A DNA stretch of 64,000 bases from an uncultured Eubacterium sp. GTDB taxonomy: Bacteria; Bacillota; Clostridia; Lachnospirales; Lachnospiraceae. Location of the stretch: NCBI GenBank assembly GCA_900545725.1, contig URAI01000001.1, positions 62,001 to 126,000 of the forward strand, in the 5' to 3' direction. A program made the translations under genes and the position numbers. The notes beneath the pieces were generated by a model. It was not told the DNA's origin. It did not search any database and saw nothing but the letters and a program-made list of their open reading frames with translations. Below, in pieces: positions 26,054 to 35,900 of the stretch (positions are counted from its first letter, which is position 1; every line of letters begins with the position of its first letter).

Positions 26054-26671
26054 ATGGATATAAACAGTATTAATTCACTATACCAGACAACTTCTAACAC
26101 CCCGTCTGTAAAGACCGGAAAAACTTCTTCTGACAGTACAGAAACTACTTCCTCTAAATCTGCTTATTCAGGTGCAGCCGCAGTATATGAGGCTTCTGAT
26201 TCTTCTAAGACAGCATCTGATGCCGGAACTGTCAAAGTTAAAAGAGATAATTCTGCAATTATTGCACAGCTTAAATCTGATGCAGAAACAAGAATGTCTC
26301 AGATGCAGTCCCTTGTAACACAGATGTTTAAAAAGCAGGGAACTGCTATTGGAACAGCAGATAATATGTGGAAAATGCTTGCAAGCGGCAAATTTACTGC
26401 CGATGCCGATACAATAGCACAGGCTAAAAAAGATATTTCCGAAGACGGATATTGGGGTGTTTCACAGACTTCCGACAGAATATTCTCATTTGCACAGGCT
26501 TTGGCCGGTGATGATAAGCATAAGATGCAAAGCATGGTTGAAGCCTTTAAGAAGGGCTTTTCAGAAGCAACCAAAGCATGGGGAACCAAACTCCCTGACA
26601 TATCTAATGATACATATAATGCAGTAATGGACAAATTTGATAACTGGTTTAAAGAGGCAGACGGCGAATAA
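26054..26671 (+). CDS. Conserved Lachnospiraceae protein of unknown function
   Basis: 205 residues. The N-terminus (MDINSINSLYQTT, then a Ser/Thr-rich low-complexity stretch and AAAVYEAS) looks like a flexible export or flagellar-type lead segment. The C-terminal ~130 residues are helical and conserved in character (AQLKSDAETRMSQMQSLV, MFKKQGTA, DISEDGYWGVSQTSDRI, FAQALAGDD, GFSEATKAWG). I believe homologues occur widely in Lachnospiraceae but know no function. No signal peptide or membrane segment. GGAGATTATT supports this ATG; an upstream TTG start is less likely. Tandem repeats lie upstream and a large palindrome downstream. Confidence 0.75.
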   Translation: MDINSINSLYQTTSNTPSVKTGKTSSDSTETTSSKSAYSGAAAVYEASDSSKTASDAGTVKVKRDNSAIIAQLKSDAETRMSQMQSLVTQMFKKQGTAIGTADNMWKMLASGKFTADADTIAQAKKDISEDGYWGVSQTSDRIFSFAQALAGDDKHKMQSMVEAFKKGFSEATKAWGTKLPDISNDTYNAVMDKFDNWFKEADGE

Positions 26672-26694
26672 TTTGTATTTATTGTAATAAGTAC

Positions 26695-26813
26695 AAAAAT
26701 AACAAAGAAGGGCATTTTATTTTGCAATAGACGTATAAAAGCTAAGCACTTCTAAGATGAGCTAAACTTTTATAGTATTATCGCAAAATAAAATGCCCTT
26801 CTTTGTTATTTTT
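26695..26813. terminator. Large bidirectional hairpin (element D), related in its core to elements A and C
   Basis: 31-bp perfect arms (26695-26725 and 26783-26813) between convergent genes. An inner stem TATAAAAG/CTTTTATA encloses CTAAGCACTTCTAAGATGAG, which matches the conserved arm motif of elements A and C (CTTAG, then TCTTAAGATGAGCT). The three-way-junction core is absent. Confidence 0.75.
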
Positions 26814-26856
26814 AATTTACTATAATATACTATTTTAAAATTTTATATTATTGAAA

Positions 26857-28104
26857 TTACATCAGCCAGCAGTCTGAATTGTACCACATAAACAACAGCC
26901 ATATTTCCGCCGCTGCAAAGAATATCAGTATTATCCACTTCAGGACTTTTAACCTGCCGGTCATATTGGCTAATAAGTCATATAAACCTATAAATGCCAC
27001 ATATGAGCCTGCTGTGAACCGGCATGTACTCATTACATGTGATGTAAGTGCTATCATTAATGATAATATTCCAAATGCTGCCATTGAATAATATTTTTTG
27101 TATATCATGTATCCATACAATACAAGTATTCCTATACAGAACCATCCCATATATGTATATCTTGGCTCTATCTGACCTGTACAAGCTTTCCATAATACTC
27201 CTATGATTGGAAAATATTCATCCTCTCTCCATGCTATCTGTACATTTTTATAAGCCCATGGATCTCCACAGAAAAATCTCAAAAATGTCATGTAGCAGAA
27301 AGCCCCTAACGGGCATAAAAGAACTGACAATATCTTATACGGTGTCCTAAGCATTACCTTTATAAAATTCTTAATTCCGGCAATACTTATTCTTTCACCG
27401 TTATTAATATCCATATACAGTTCTATTATAAGAGAAAATACAAGTATACAGCCCACAATTCTCGTTCCGCTTGCAAGTGCCGCCATTATTCCTGCACGTA
27501 GGTATTTTTTCTTTGCACTGAAATAGAAAAACAATGCTATAAACATAACAAATGCCGCTTCTGTATACATAGATGCAAAATAAAATGAATATGGTCCTGC
27601 AAGCATTAATATTACAAGGAGCATACCATCATCATCCCTTACCGCCTGTGACAGCCTCTCAAGACGGCTTCCATCATTTACCGCACCGGGACATACTAAC
27701 TTTATGCTTCTTGCTTTTATTACACGAAGATATTTTACCGCAGTAAATGCTGCTATAAATATACATACATTTGACACGAGCATGCCGGTAACATATGTAT
27801 CCAGCTTCCAGAATGTCAGACCCTTAACAATCTGACACATAATCACATATACCGGAAAAAACGCCCAGTTGGCCTGAGGGTCTGTATCCAGCGGGAATGT
27901 ATATCCATTATTTACCATGAAATAATATCTTTTTGCATCCCACTGGTTCATAAGAAATGATATTGACCTGTCAGTACCCATATTAAGGTTATATATTATC
28001 ATCAATATAAGCATTAAAAATCTCGATGCCGCCATAATGAATAATATCTTCAAAAATAATGCAGCATTATCATTTTCACGATAAATTCTTTTTAATCGTT
28101 CCAT
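26857..28104 (-). CDS. PIG-V-like (GT-C) integral membrane glycosyltransferase
   Basis: 415 residues with about 9-10 hydrophobic segments. Early loop QWDAKRYYFMVNNGYTFP ... NWAFFPVYV corresponds to the WDG/FFPLYP-type motifs of GT-C/PIG-V mannosyltransferases, with the acidic residue after Trp as likely catalytic site. GT-C enzymes take sugar from a polyprenyl-phosphate donor on the outer face. It lies last in the polysaccharide locus, 21 bp after the YfhO-like gene, so the two probably work together. The donor could be made by the GtrB-like enzymes of this locus (inference). GGAGGATAA precedes the start. Confidence 0.75.
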   Translation of the reverse strand: MERLKRIYRENDNAALFLKILFIMAASRFLMLILMIIYNLNMGTDRSISFLMNQWDAKRYYFMVNNGYTFPLDTDPQANWAFFPVYVIMCQIVKGLTFWKLDTYVTGMLVSNVCIFIAAFTAVKYLRVIKARSIKLVCPGAVNDGSRLERLSQAVRDDDGMLLVILMLAGPYSFYFASMYTEAAFVMFIALFFYFSAKKKYLRAGIMAALASGTRIVGCILVFSLIIELYMDINNGERISIAGIKNFIKVMLRTPYKILSVLLCPLGAFCYMTFLRFFCGDPWAYKNVQIAWREDEYFPIIGVLWKACTGQIEPRYTYMGWFCIGILVLYGYMIYKKYYSMAAFGILSLMIALTSHVMSTCRFTAGSYVAFIGLYDLLANMTGRLKVLKWIILIFFAAAEIWLLFMWYNSDCWLM

Positions 28105-28125
28105 TTATCCTCCATGTTTTAATTA

Positions 28126-30846
28126 TCAGAATAACTGAATAATCCGTATAATTATCTGATAAATCAATGCCGGTACTGCTGCTATAACAGGTATTAAAAA
28201 CATTGCTACAACCACTGCATTAAGAAGCTGGAAATATACAAATTCTCCACAATATTTGAATATATTTGGTACATTTATCTTCTTGAAATGATTAATAACC
28301 ACGCAGAGTATTGTAATAATAAGCACTGCAAGTGATATTATAAGTCCTTCTTTTCTTCCTTTCGGATCAAATGTCATCTGTATAGTATTATCACCTGCAT
28401 ATATATTCACTCCTGTAAAAAGACCTGCAATTTCTCTTACCTTAGCTGTCTTACCATTAACTGTAACTTTCCAGTTATCACTATATATTACAGGAATAAT
28501 TGCATAATTCTTAGATGCACTTCCCTTTAAAGTAACCGTAAGTGAATTATTTGTATATGATACATTACATTCATCCTTCTGTTTTGTCTCACACATTGCT
28601 TTCATCTTATCCATGTTAAGCTTTGCAATTGTTGTCTCACTTACTTTCATATACCAAGGGTCGTCATATACTACCTTTACATTTACAGTTTCATTATTAA
28701 AGCAGCCAAGATATACAAGGTTATTGTTATAATCCGTAAAGTATGCCGTATTATTTACATCTCCTAATGTAGGTATGTTTACTTCTTCTCCATTTACATA
28801 GATATGCATTGAACTTATAAGCCATGAACAGTTGGCATCACTGTTTCTGTTATTGATATCAACAATACTCATATATAATGCTTCATTACCATCTACTGTA
28901 AGGTCATATTCGGCTGTTGTAGATGTCCTGCTTATAGAGTAAGGCACACCTGTAACGAGTTCTTCCTTATCTCCTGTTATTGCTTTATACATAGCATTAT
29001 GCATTGTCACCCAGTTACCGTTCATATTTTCTGTTGCTATCGAATTATCTACAGCCATTGCAAATGGCAGCTGGTAATTAGCCGTATATACGCTATAATC
29101 ACCGGATGTATTCTTATATGTATACATAGTACTGTCAAGTGGAAGCTGGTTTACAGCCTCTGTAACATGAATTAATGCATTTGTAAATACTGTTCCGCCT
29201 GAATCTAACAGCCATAAGAAATATTTTGAATATCCCCATCCTTTTGCATAGCTTTGTGTATCTGACTGAAGTGCTGCCGTAAAGCTTGATAATGCACCCC
29301 TTCTTAATATAAGCGGATAGTTGGCATTAAGGCTTATATCAGGATTAATAATTCTGTCTGTAGCAGACTCTGCAAGCCCGAGAGTATCATATACTTCGTT
29401 GGCATCCTGTACATAATCACCCACCTGATAATCCTCATATGTGTAGAACTTTGGTGGTCCTATAAGTGCATATGCACCTATAAATAATTCTACAAATACA
29501 AGTACAACAACATGCCTGCAATTAAGGTCATCCCCATCCTTACCAAGTCTTATAATATACATTACTGTAAGGACAATAAAGATAATTCCAAAGAAGATGA
29601 TTGCTATAATCTCATTATTATCAGGTATTAAATTGTAGCCAATTGCATATACAATACAGACAGCAGCTGCAAATATTAACTGCTTCTTTATAAGTGACTT
29701 ATCTGTTTCTCTGTCACGATACATCTTTTCTGCATAATACGATGCAACTGATATCAATGTAAATGCAATTAAATAACCATTTCTTAACGAATAACCGTTA
29801 TATGAACCAAAATGCCACATAAGGTTAGTTCCCTGAACTATAACAGGAATTACCACAAGTGCTGTCGTAAGAAGCATTGTAATTGTCTTGCGTCTTTCTA
29901 TACCCCAGTACTTACGCACTCCTGCCACAATTATTGCAATTACAAAAGACAGACCGAAAAACATCATCCATCTCTGGAATGCAGCCATAGTTCCATCAGA
30001 TATAATTGCACTTGTAATCCAGCCCTTGTACTGGTCTAACAGGCTTGTGCCTGAACTTCCTCTTTGCGAGCTTGAAAGCTGCATCATAACAGGAATAAGC
30101 ACAAAACATGAAAGTCCCATACCTGCCACGGTTCCTATTCCGAGATCCCATATCTGATGCTTCCATTTTTTCTTCTGCTCACTTGTAAGAATATATATAC
30201 CGCTAAGCATAAATATATATATAAGAGACATAGCTCCCAGATAATAATTCATTATAAACATGAGTGCAAGCATTATAATATAGAAAAGCTTCTTTCCCTG
30301 CTTCATCATATTCTCAAATGCAAGCATTAATAATGGAAATACAGCTACAACATCCATCCATGGTGTAAAGCATGAACCATATAATATTACATATCCCGAA
30401 AGTGAAAACATTACTGCAAATATTGTCTTTAAGCAGTCCTGAAGCCTTGCAAATTTGCTATCAAGATATATGTACATCGTCACTGACATACATACCATCT
30501 TTAATGCCGTAAGAATCGAAATACTCTCAAGTATAAGATTCCTTGGAATGAAATAAAGTAAAAGATTAAACGGACTTAACATAGTAAATGCCGATATACT
30601 CATGGAAACATTAGTTCCCAGCCCTGTATACCAGTCGAACCATATTGAAGCATTCCCATGCATCCAGTCCCACAGATGTGCATACAACGGTGCCACCTGC
30701 TGCATATTATCAAAATAATCTATTCTGTTGCTTCCAAATGGCCATATACCTTTAAATATCAGTGTAAATATTACAACTCCCAGTGTTATTAATCCCGGAA
30801 TGGCACAATTCTTGATTTTTCCGGTAAGCGTACTTTTTTCTTTCAT
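28126..30846 (-). CDS. YfhO-family membrane protein (GT-C-like)
   Basis: 906 residues. The N-terminal ~500 contain many membrane segments with the family's first loop SNRIDYFDNMQQVAPLYAHL and FDWYTGLGTNVSMS. About 520-860 is an extracytoplasmic beta-rich domain, followed by two C-terminal membrane helices. B. subtilis YfhO is linked to glycosylation of lipoteichoic acid with GlcNAc, working with the polyprenyl glycosyltransferase CsbB. Here a CsbB/GtrB-like enzyme is encoded 3 kb upstream in the same direction, so the same partnership is likely (inference). AAGGAG precedes the start. Confidence 0.85.
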   Translation of the reverse strand: MKEKSTLTGKIKNCAIPGLITLGVVIFTLIFKGIWPFGSNRIDYFDNMQQVAPLYAHLWDWMHGNASIWFDWYTGLGTNVSMSISAFTMLSPFNLLLYFIPRNLILESISILTALKMVCMSVTMYIYLDSKFARLQDCLKTIFAVMFSLSGYVILYGSCFTPWMDVVAVFPLLMLAFENMMKQGKKLFYIIMLALMFIMNYYLGAMSLIYIFMLSGIYILTSEQKKKWKHQIWDLGIGTVAGMGLSCFVLIPVMMQLSSSQRGSSGTSLLDQYKGWITSAIISDGTMAAFQRWMMFFGLSFVIAIIVAGVRKYWGIERRKTITMLLTTALVVIPVIVQGTNLMWHFGSYNGYSLRNGYLIAFTLISVASYYAEKMYRDRETDKSLIKKQLIFAAAVCIVYAIGYNLIPDNNEIIAIIFFGIIFIVLTVMYIIRLGKDGDDLNCRHVVVLVFVELFIGAYALIGPPKFYTYEDYQVGDYVQDANEVYDTLGLAESATDRIINPDISLNANYPLILRRGALSSFTAALQSDTQSYAKGWGYSKYFLWLLDSGGTVFTNALIHVTEAVNQLPLDSTMYTYKNTSGDYSVYTANYQLPFAMAVDNSIATENMNGNWVTMHNAMYKAITGDKEELVTGVPYSISRTSTTAEYDLTVDGNEALYMSIVDINNRNSDANCSWLISSMHIYVNGEEVNIPTLGDVNNTAYFTDYNNNLVYLGCFNNETVNVKVVYDDPWYMKVSETTIAKLNMDKMKAMCETKQKDECNVSYTNNSLTVTLKGSASKNYAIIPVIYSDNWKVTVNGKTAKVREIAGLFTGVNIYAGDNTIQMTFDPKGRKEGLIISLAVLIITILCVVINHFKKINVPNIFKYCGEFVYFQLLNAVVVAMFLIPVIAAVPALIYQIIIRIIQLF

Positions 30847-30924
30847 ACAACTCCTTATTACATCGCTATACTATATATATCAAATATATTCTAAGCATTT
30901 AATCATGTGAATTTATATACTAAT

Positions 30925-30975
30925 CCTCATTTATGAACTTTGGAAAATAATCGCATCAGCATTATTTTTCACACT
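30925..30975 (-). repeat. Dispersed repeat, module 1 only (copy R4)
   Basis: In the 167-bp gap upstream of the YfhO-like gene. Contains the stem AAAATAAT-(9)-ATTATTTT and TTTATGAA, identical over about 45 bases to the inverted copy at 23411-23461 and partly shared with the right end of copies R1-R3. Confidence 0.7.
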
Positions 30976-31013
30976 AAATATTTCTCTTTAAAATATTACA
31001 ACATATACAACTT

Positions 31014-31592
31014 TTAACCCAGCTTCGTACTCCATAAATTAAAACTGCAGTTATCCGCTTCAAATCTTATTGTGACAAGTCTATCATTCTCTATTGCAGA
31101 TGTCTTAAATGTATATGTTCCTTTACCTTCAAACATTCCTGCATATGTATCATTAATATATACTTTAACATAACCCTCTCCGGTAAAGTTCTTTATTTCT
31201 GCCGTATAATCTGCATCATATATTATTCCATCAGTCTTTGGCAGATAGTATATATATGATGTCGTATTATCATTAACACTTCCCTCATACTGCTCTTCCT
31301 GCCAGCCCTTACCCTTGCGGCGGCATACTGTATAAGTTACATCCTGTCCGTTCCTGTCCTTAAGACCTGTGCATATCTCTTCTGTTCCCGGCTTATAAGA
31401 CAATCTGCCGTATCCTGGCCAGTCTGATAATTCATGTGTTATATAATACATTCTGTACTCAATACCAACATCGGGATGGCTTCCCCACCATAAAACTACA
31501 AGATAGAATATGACAAGTATGGCAGATATAATATAGGCTGTCATTTTAAGCCATTTTTTTTTATTATGATTATTCTCTTTGTTATTACTCAT
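31014..31592 (-). CDS. Unknown single-pass membrane protein with extracytoplasmic beta domain
   Basis: 192 residues, not recognised. Basic N-terminus, membrane segment ~16-38 (MTAYIISAILVIFYLVVLWW), then a ~150-residue domain rich in beta-strand, Tyr and Gly (DGIIYDADYTAEIKNFTGEG, VKVYINDTYAGMF). This looks like a carbohydrate-binding or jelly-roll type outer domain. The start at 31592 has GGTGATTTA upstream, and the reading frame begins just inside the end of the preceding ManC/ManA gene, so it is translationally close-coupled. Role in the polysaccharide locus unknown. Confidence 0.7.
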   Translation of the reverse strand: MSNNKENNHNKKKWLKMTAYIISAILVIFYLVVLWWGSHPDVGIEYRMYYITHELSDWPGYGRLSYKPGTEEICTGLKDRNGQDVTYTVCRRKGKGWQEEQYEGSVNDNTTSYIYYLPKTDGIIYDADYTAEIKNFTGEGYVKVYINDTYAGMFEGKGTYTFKTSAIENDRLVTIRFEADNCSFNLWSTKLG

Positions 31593-31602
31593 TAAATCAC
31601 CA

Positions 31603-33954
31603 CTATACATGTGTAACTATACATGAACCATTTCCTGATATTGTTACTGTTCTCTTTCCGGCACTGATAAAGAAACTGTCACCTGCCTTATATGACATGC
31701 TCTCTCCACTTGCTTCTTCAGTAATAGTACCCTCACCTGCAATAAATAATACTGAAATGAATGAAGCTTCATCGACTACAAGCTTAACTTCCTTAAATAT
31801 CTCATACTTGAAACATTCAAAATATTTACACTGTACGAGTCTTTCCTGTGAATAATTCTCATTTTCTTCAAGCATTACTTCACTGTTATTGTCCTTTACA
31901 TATGCTTTGGTATCTACAACATCCAGTGCCTTTGCCACATGCAGCTCTCTTGGATTACCGAACTTATCTCTTCTGTCATAATCATACATACGGTATGTAC
32001 TGTTAGAGTTCTGCTGTATCTCGCATATTAATATGCCCGCTCCGATTGCATGTATAGTTCCGGCCTTAACCATTACTACATCACCCGGCTTTACATCTAT
32101 TCTGTTAAGTACTTCTGTAATTGTATTATTCTTAATTCTCTCTTCTATCTCTTCTTTGGATACTTCCTTTGAAAGTCCGCAATACAGATAAGAATCCGGC
32201 TCACAGTCGATTACATACCACATTTCGTTCTTGCCATATTCACCTTCATTTTCAAGGGCATACTCATCATCAGGATGTATCTGTATAGACAACGCCTGCT
32301 TGGCATCAATAAACTTAATAAGTACAGGAAATCTGTCCTGTGCCTGACACTTCCAGCCCAATGCCTCTTTGCCTATAATTGACAGATAATCATTAAATAA
32401 CATTCCCTTATATCTGCCTGTTGCAATACGGCTCTGTCCGTCAGGGTGTGCTGATAATTCCCAGCTTTCACCTATAACATCATAGTCACATTTCTTGCCA
32501 AATACTGTTCTTAACTTAGTTCCACCCCACAGATTATCCTTAAATGCAGGGTCAAGCTTTACAATAGGTGTATTCTTTTCAACTATATAATTTTCTTCTG
32601 TATCGGAATTATTATATATCTTGACCATATCATTTTCAGATATTGTTTCACCTATGCCTATCTCAATAATTACAACATTCTTATCGGTCTTATTAGCAAC
32701 CTTGTGCTTCATTCCTATTGGTACAAATACACTTTCATACTTATGATAGTCCTGTGTATCATTACCCAGTGTGATTGTTGCTGTTCCCTCCACTACAGCC
32801 CAGTGTTCACTTCTGTATTCATGCTGGTGCAGGTTCATGCTCATCCCCGGAAATACCGTAACCTTCTTAACCTTATATCCTTCAGAATATGTAAGAAGCT
32901 CATGTATTCCCCACTCTCTGTACGATAATCTGTTATAGTCAAAATATGTCTTATATTTTTCTGAATTATCCTGAATTATATTCTTAATTCCATCTACATT
33001 ATCCTTAGAAGATACATATACCGCATCCTCTGTATTAACAACTACAACATCCTTAACATCATTAGTTACAACTAACTGTCTGTTTGCACTATTAATTACA
33101 GTTACATTATCACAGTCATTTTTAATTACATAGTCATTATGTGACACACTTGTATTCTCATCAAGGTCTGATACATTGCCGACATCTTTCCATCTGATAT
33201 GTGCTTCTACCACCTTAATATCCGGCTTGCTTTCAAGAATAAACTTTTCTATGCTTCCCTCCGGAATATCCTTCATTACCTTTTCAGAAAACTTAACGGT
33301 TCTTCTTATTGCAGGCACTCTTCTTTTGGCACTGCGGCATGTATTATAAAGTTCCGGTGCATACTCCTTTGCAGCATTGAGCATATCTCCGGCACGGTAT
33401 ATAAGCATACCACTGTTCCATAAGAAACCGTCATCATAACCGAAATTCTGCTCATTGCCTAATTTAATCTTCTCTATAAACTTAAGAACATTCTGTTCCT
33501 GTCTTAGAATATATCCATAATTGACATTAGCCTTGCCCGGTTTAATACCGATTGACACGATATTCCCCTCCTTTGCAAGTTCTTTTGCCTCAATTATGGC
33601 ATCCTTATATTCTGAGCCCTCAATTAAGTTATCTGCCGTTACAGTAAATATAAGCTCTGACTGATTATATAACATGCTTCCAAGCATAATAGCTGCTGCC
33701 GTACCCTTGGAATTACCTTCAAGAATTACTCTGTACTTAAGGCTCTGAAAAGCCTTCATCTGACCGTTTACAATATTTCTATAAGCTTCCTTTGTAACAA
33801 TGATAAACTCATCACAAAATGGCATATTCCTTACAACGGTCTCCTGAAGCAGTGAACGTCCTTCCTTAATATTCATAAACTGTTTAGGATAATTCTTCCT
33901 CGACAGCGGCCATAAGCTGTCACCACTTCCACCTGCCAATATTACACACTTCAT
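31603..33954 (-). CDS. Fusion: mannose-1-P guanylyltransferase-like + cupin + class I mannose-6-P isomerase
   Basis: 783 residues. Residues 1 to ~345 resemble ManC (ILAGGSGDSLWPLSRKNYP, TADNLI, NYGYI, WNSGMLIY). About 345-450 is the AlgA-type cupin (GMSMNLHQHEYRSEHW). About 460-783 is a complete type I phosphomannose isomerase (NLWGGTKLR, QIHPDD with Zn His, EMWYVID, GTIHAIGAG). Together they would link fructose-6-P to GDP-mannose, except that no phosphomannomutase is seen. Oddities: Ser13 replaces the invariant Arg of GGxGTRLWP, and FIEKI replaces FVEKP, so the transferase half may be impaired. Start chosen for GAGGTTTATT. Confidence 0.85.
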   Translation of the reverse strand: MKCVILAGGSGDSLWPLSRKNYPKQFMNIKEGRSLLQETVVRNMPFCDEFIIVTKEAYRNIVNGQMKAFQSLKYRVILEGNSKGTAAAIMLGSMLYNQSELIFTVTADNLIEGSEYKDAIIEAKELAKEGNIVSIGIKPGKANVNYGYILRQEQNVLKFIEKIKLGNEQNFGYDDGFLWNSGMLIYRAGDMLNAAKEYAPELYNTCRSAKRRVPAIRRTVKFSEKVMKDIPEGSIEKFILESKPDIKVVEAHIRWKDVGNVSDLDENTSVSHNDYVIKNDCDNVTVINSANRQLVVTNDVKDVVVVNTEDAVYVSSKDNVDGIKNIIQDNSEKYKTYFDYNRLSYREWGIHELLTYSEGYKVKKVTVFPGMSMNLHQHEYRSEHWAVVEGTATITLGNDTQDYHKYESVFVPIGMKHKVANKTDKNVVIIEIGIGETISENDMVKIYNNSDTEENYIVEKNTPIVKLDPAFKDNLWGGTKLRTVFGKKCDYDVIGESWELSAHPDGQSRIATGRYKGMLFNDYLSIIGKEALGWKCQAQDRFPVLIKFIDAKQALSIQIHPDDEYALENEGEYGKNEMWYVIDCEPDSYLYCGLSKEVSKEEIEERIKNNTITEVLNRIDVKPGDVVMVKAGTIHAIGAGILICEIQQNSNSTYRMYDYDRRDKFGNPRELHVAKALDVVDTKAYVKDNNSEVMLEENENYSQERLVQCKYFECFKYEIFKEVKLVVDEASFISVLFIAGEGTITEEASGESMSYKAGDSFFISAGKRTVTISGNGSCIVTHV

Positions 33955-34007
33955 AATAAACCTCATTTCCACTCTTAACTGAATGTTGGTATCATATCAT
34001 TTATTTG

Positions 34008-34961
34008 TTAATTTTCTGTGTTCTTACTATCAAAATTAATTCTTTCTTCTTCAACGACCAGCGGTCTGTTCATAAGTCTCTTATTAATACTTAATATATA
34101 TTCGCCCATAAGTCCGATAAATACAAGCTGCAATGACCCCATAAAACATACAATCAATATAAGTGGTACCATCCCCGCCTGAAAACGGTTCCAATACATA
34201 AGTTTCATTATAAAATATACAATTGCAATAACTACACTTGCAAAGCATGATATAGCACCTACAAATGTAGCAAGTCTTAAACCAATCTTAGTATAAGATG
34301 TAAAGCTTAACATCGCAGCATCATATAATGTATAGAAATTATTATGTGTCTTTCCTGCCCTTCTCTGCGGCTGTGTATATTCTATCTCTGTTCTTTTAAA
34401 ACCTAATTCTCCGACTATTCCCCTGATAAATGGAATCGGATCCTTTAAATCCCTTAATACTTTTACAAATGACTTATCATACAGTCCAAAACCTGTAAAC
34501 TGTTCAATCTGTTCTACTGATGACATCTTCTTGATAAGCTTGTAATAACATGCACGTAGAAAATACATTATTGGATTTTCTTTACTCTTAGTCTTTACAG
34601 CACATACAATCTTATATCCCTCTTCCCACTTTGCTACAAGCTCTGGTATTAATTCTATAGGATCCTGAAAATCTGCACATACCGGAATTGTACAATCACC
34701 CTCTGTCTGTAATATACCATAATATGGTGAATTAAACTGTCCAAAGTTCTTTGCATTAAATATTGCTTTAATTTTGTGATTTTTTTCACAAATCTGTCTT
34801 AACTTAACCCTTGTCGTATCTGTTGAATCATTATCTATAAACAGAATCTCATAATCGTATTGTGGAAGATCCTTAGCAAACATATCTATTAATGCTTCGC
34901 TTATAGGTATAACATTTTCTTCCTCATTATAACAAGGTACCATTATGCTTATTTTTTTCAT
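34008..34961 (-). CDS. Polyprenyl-phosphate glycosyltransferase (GT2, GtrB/CsbB-like)
   Basis: Transfers a sugar from a nucleotide donor to undecaprenyl phosphate. 317 residues. GT2 domain 1-225 with MVPCYNEEENV, FIDNDSTDTT, CADFQDPIE (DXD-like) and QPQRRAGKT. Two C-terminal membrane helices (~235-260 and ~270-295) are as in GtrB/DPM1 relatives. The start overlaps the previous stop (TAATG), so it is translationally coupled to the SDR gene. A GtrA-like gene and GT-C-like YfhO/PIG-V genes in the same locus fit a lipid-linked side-chain glycosylation pathway. Confidence 0.9.
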   Translation of the reverse strand: MKKISIMVPCYNEEENVIPISEALIDMFAKDLPQYDYEILFIDNDSTDTTRVKLRQICEKNHKIKAIFNAKNFGQFNSPYYGILQTEGDCTIPVCADFQDPIELIPELVAKWEEGYKIVCAVKTKSKENPIMYFLRACYYKLIKKMSSVEQIEQFTGFGLYDKSFVKVLRDLKDPIPFIRGIVGELGFKRTEIEYTQPQRRAGKTHNNFYTLYDAAMLSFTSYTKIGLRLATFVGAISCFASVVIAIVYFIMKLMYWNRFQAGMVPLILIVCFMGSLQLVFIGLMGEYILSINKRLMNRPLVVEEERINFDSKNTEN

Positions 34962-35893
34962 TACTTTGAATTACCTTTCATATTCATCTTGCACCATTCA
35001 ACAGTTTCTTTAATTCCCTGTCTGAAAGTATATTCAGGCTTAAATCCTGTATCACGTGTAAGTTCTTCTATATCTGCACAAAGATACATAACCTGCTTGT
35101 CTGAATATGGAATCTCTCCATATCCTATACCGGCCTCCTTATTGACTGCATCTTTGATATTTTCTATATAATCCTTAAGCTGACTTACCTGACCGCTTCC
35201 TATACAATAAGTCTTTCCATTTATCCCACTCTTACCTATAAGATACATAGCAAGTGCCGCATCCTTGGAATACAGGTAATCCCACATCTGTTCTCCCCTT
35301 GTGCATGACGGCTTTTCACCTCTTAACAGCTTATATATGGTACTCATTACCATTGTATTCTCACCATCATATGGTCCATATATGCTTAATATCCTTGTCC
35401 ATACATGTCTTATGCCTTCCTGCTCACATAGCACTCTTGTCATCTGTCCGGCACATAACTTTGCCATTCCATATCCATTTTCAGGAAATGCAGGAACCTT
35501 TGCATTTAACTTCCCCTCATATCTTCCATATTCCGCCTGTGAACCAGCTCCTACAAATGCTTCACAGCCAAGTAAAGCCGCAGCCTTCACTGCATCAAGC
35601 GCATATTTTACATTCAGGTTCTGACCGTACATATTGTTACGGCTGTTGCCAAATGTTCCATCCCATCCAAAATGATAGAACACATCTGCCGGTCCCTCTA
35701 TCATGTCAGCAAGCCTGTCCAGATTACACAAGTCACATTCGACCTTTGTAATCATATCATTAACAGGTATTCTGTCTGCTCTCTTAGAGCCGGGTCTTAC
35801 TACCGCCACGACCTCTACGCCTTCTTTTATAAGTCTGTCAATTAATGCTATACCTATAGACCCGGTCGGCCCGGTAATAACTGCTCTTTTCAT
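34961..35893 (-). CDS. SDR-family NAD(P)-dependent nucleotide-sugar reductase/epimerase (YerF- or RfbJ-like)
   Basis: 310 residues, extended SDR. N-terminal GPTGSIG dinucleotide loop; catalytic YGMAK preceded by Ser in GAGSQAEYG; C-terminal sugar-binding part with RILSIYGPYDGENT. Context (rfbF, rfbG, rfbH and a ThDP enzyme in the same locus) suggests it reduces the C4-keto or side-chain keto group of a CDP-3,6-dideoxyhexose, as CDP-abequose/paratose synthases or YerF do. This assignment is inference from neighbours. The start lies just after repeat R2 and uses GGGG within it. Confidence 0.75.
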   Translation of the reverse strand: MKRAVITGPTGSIGIALIDRLIKEGVEVVAVVRPGSKRADRIPVNDMITKVECDLCNLDRLADMIEGPADVFYHFGWDGTFGNSRNNMYGQNLNVKYALDAVKAAALLGCEAFVGAGSQAEYGRYEGKLNAKVPAFPENGYGMAKLCAGQMTRVLCEQEGIRHVWTRILSIYGPYDGENTMVMSTIYKLLRGEKPSCTRGEQMWDYLYSKDAALAMYLIGKSGINGKTYCIGSGQVSQLKDYIENIKDAVNKEAGIGYGEIPYSDKQVMYLCADIEELTRDTGFKPEYTFRQGIKETVEWCKMNMKGNSK

Positions 35894-35900
35894 ACTAACC

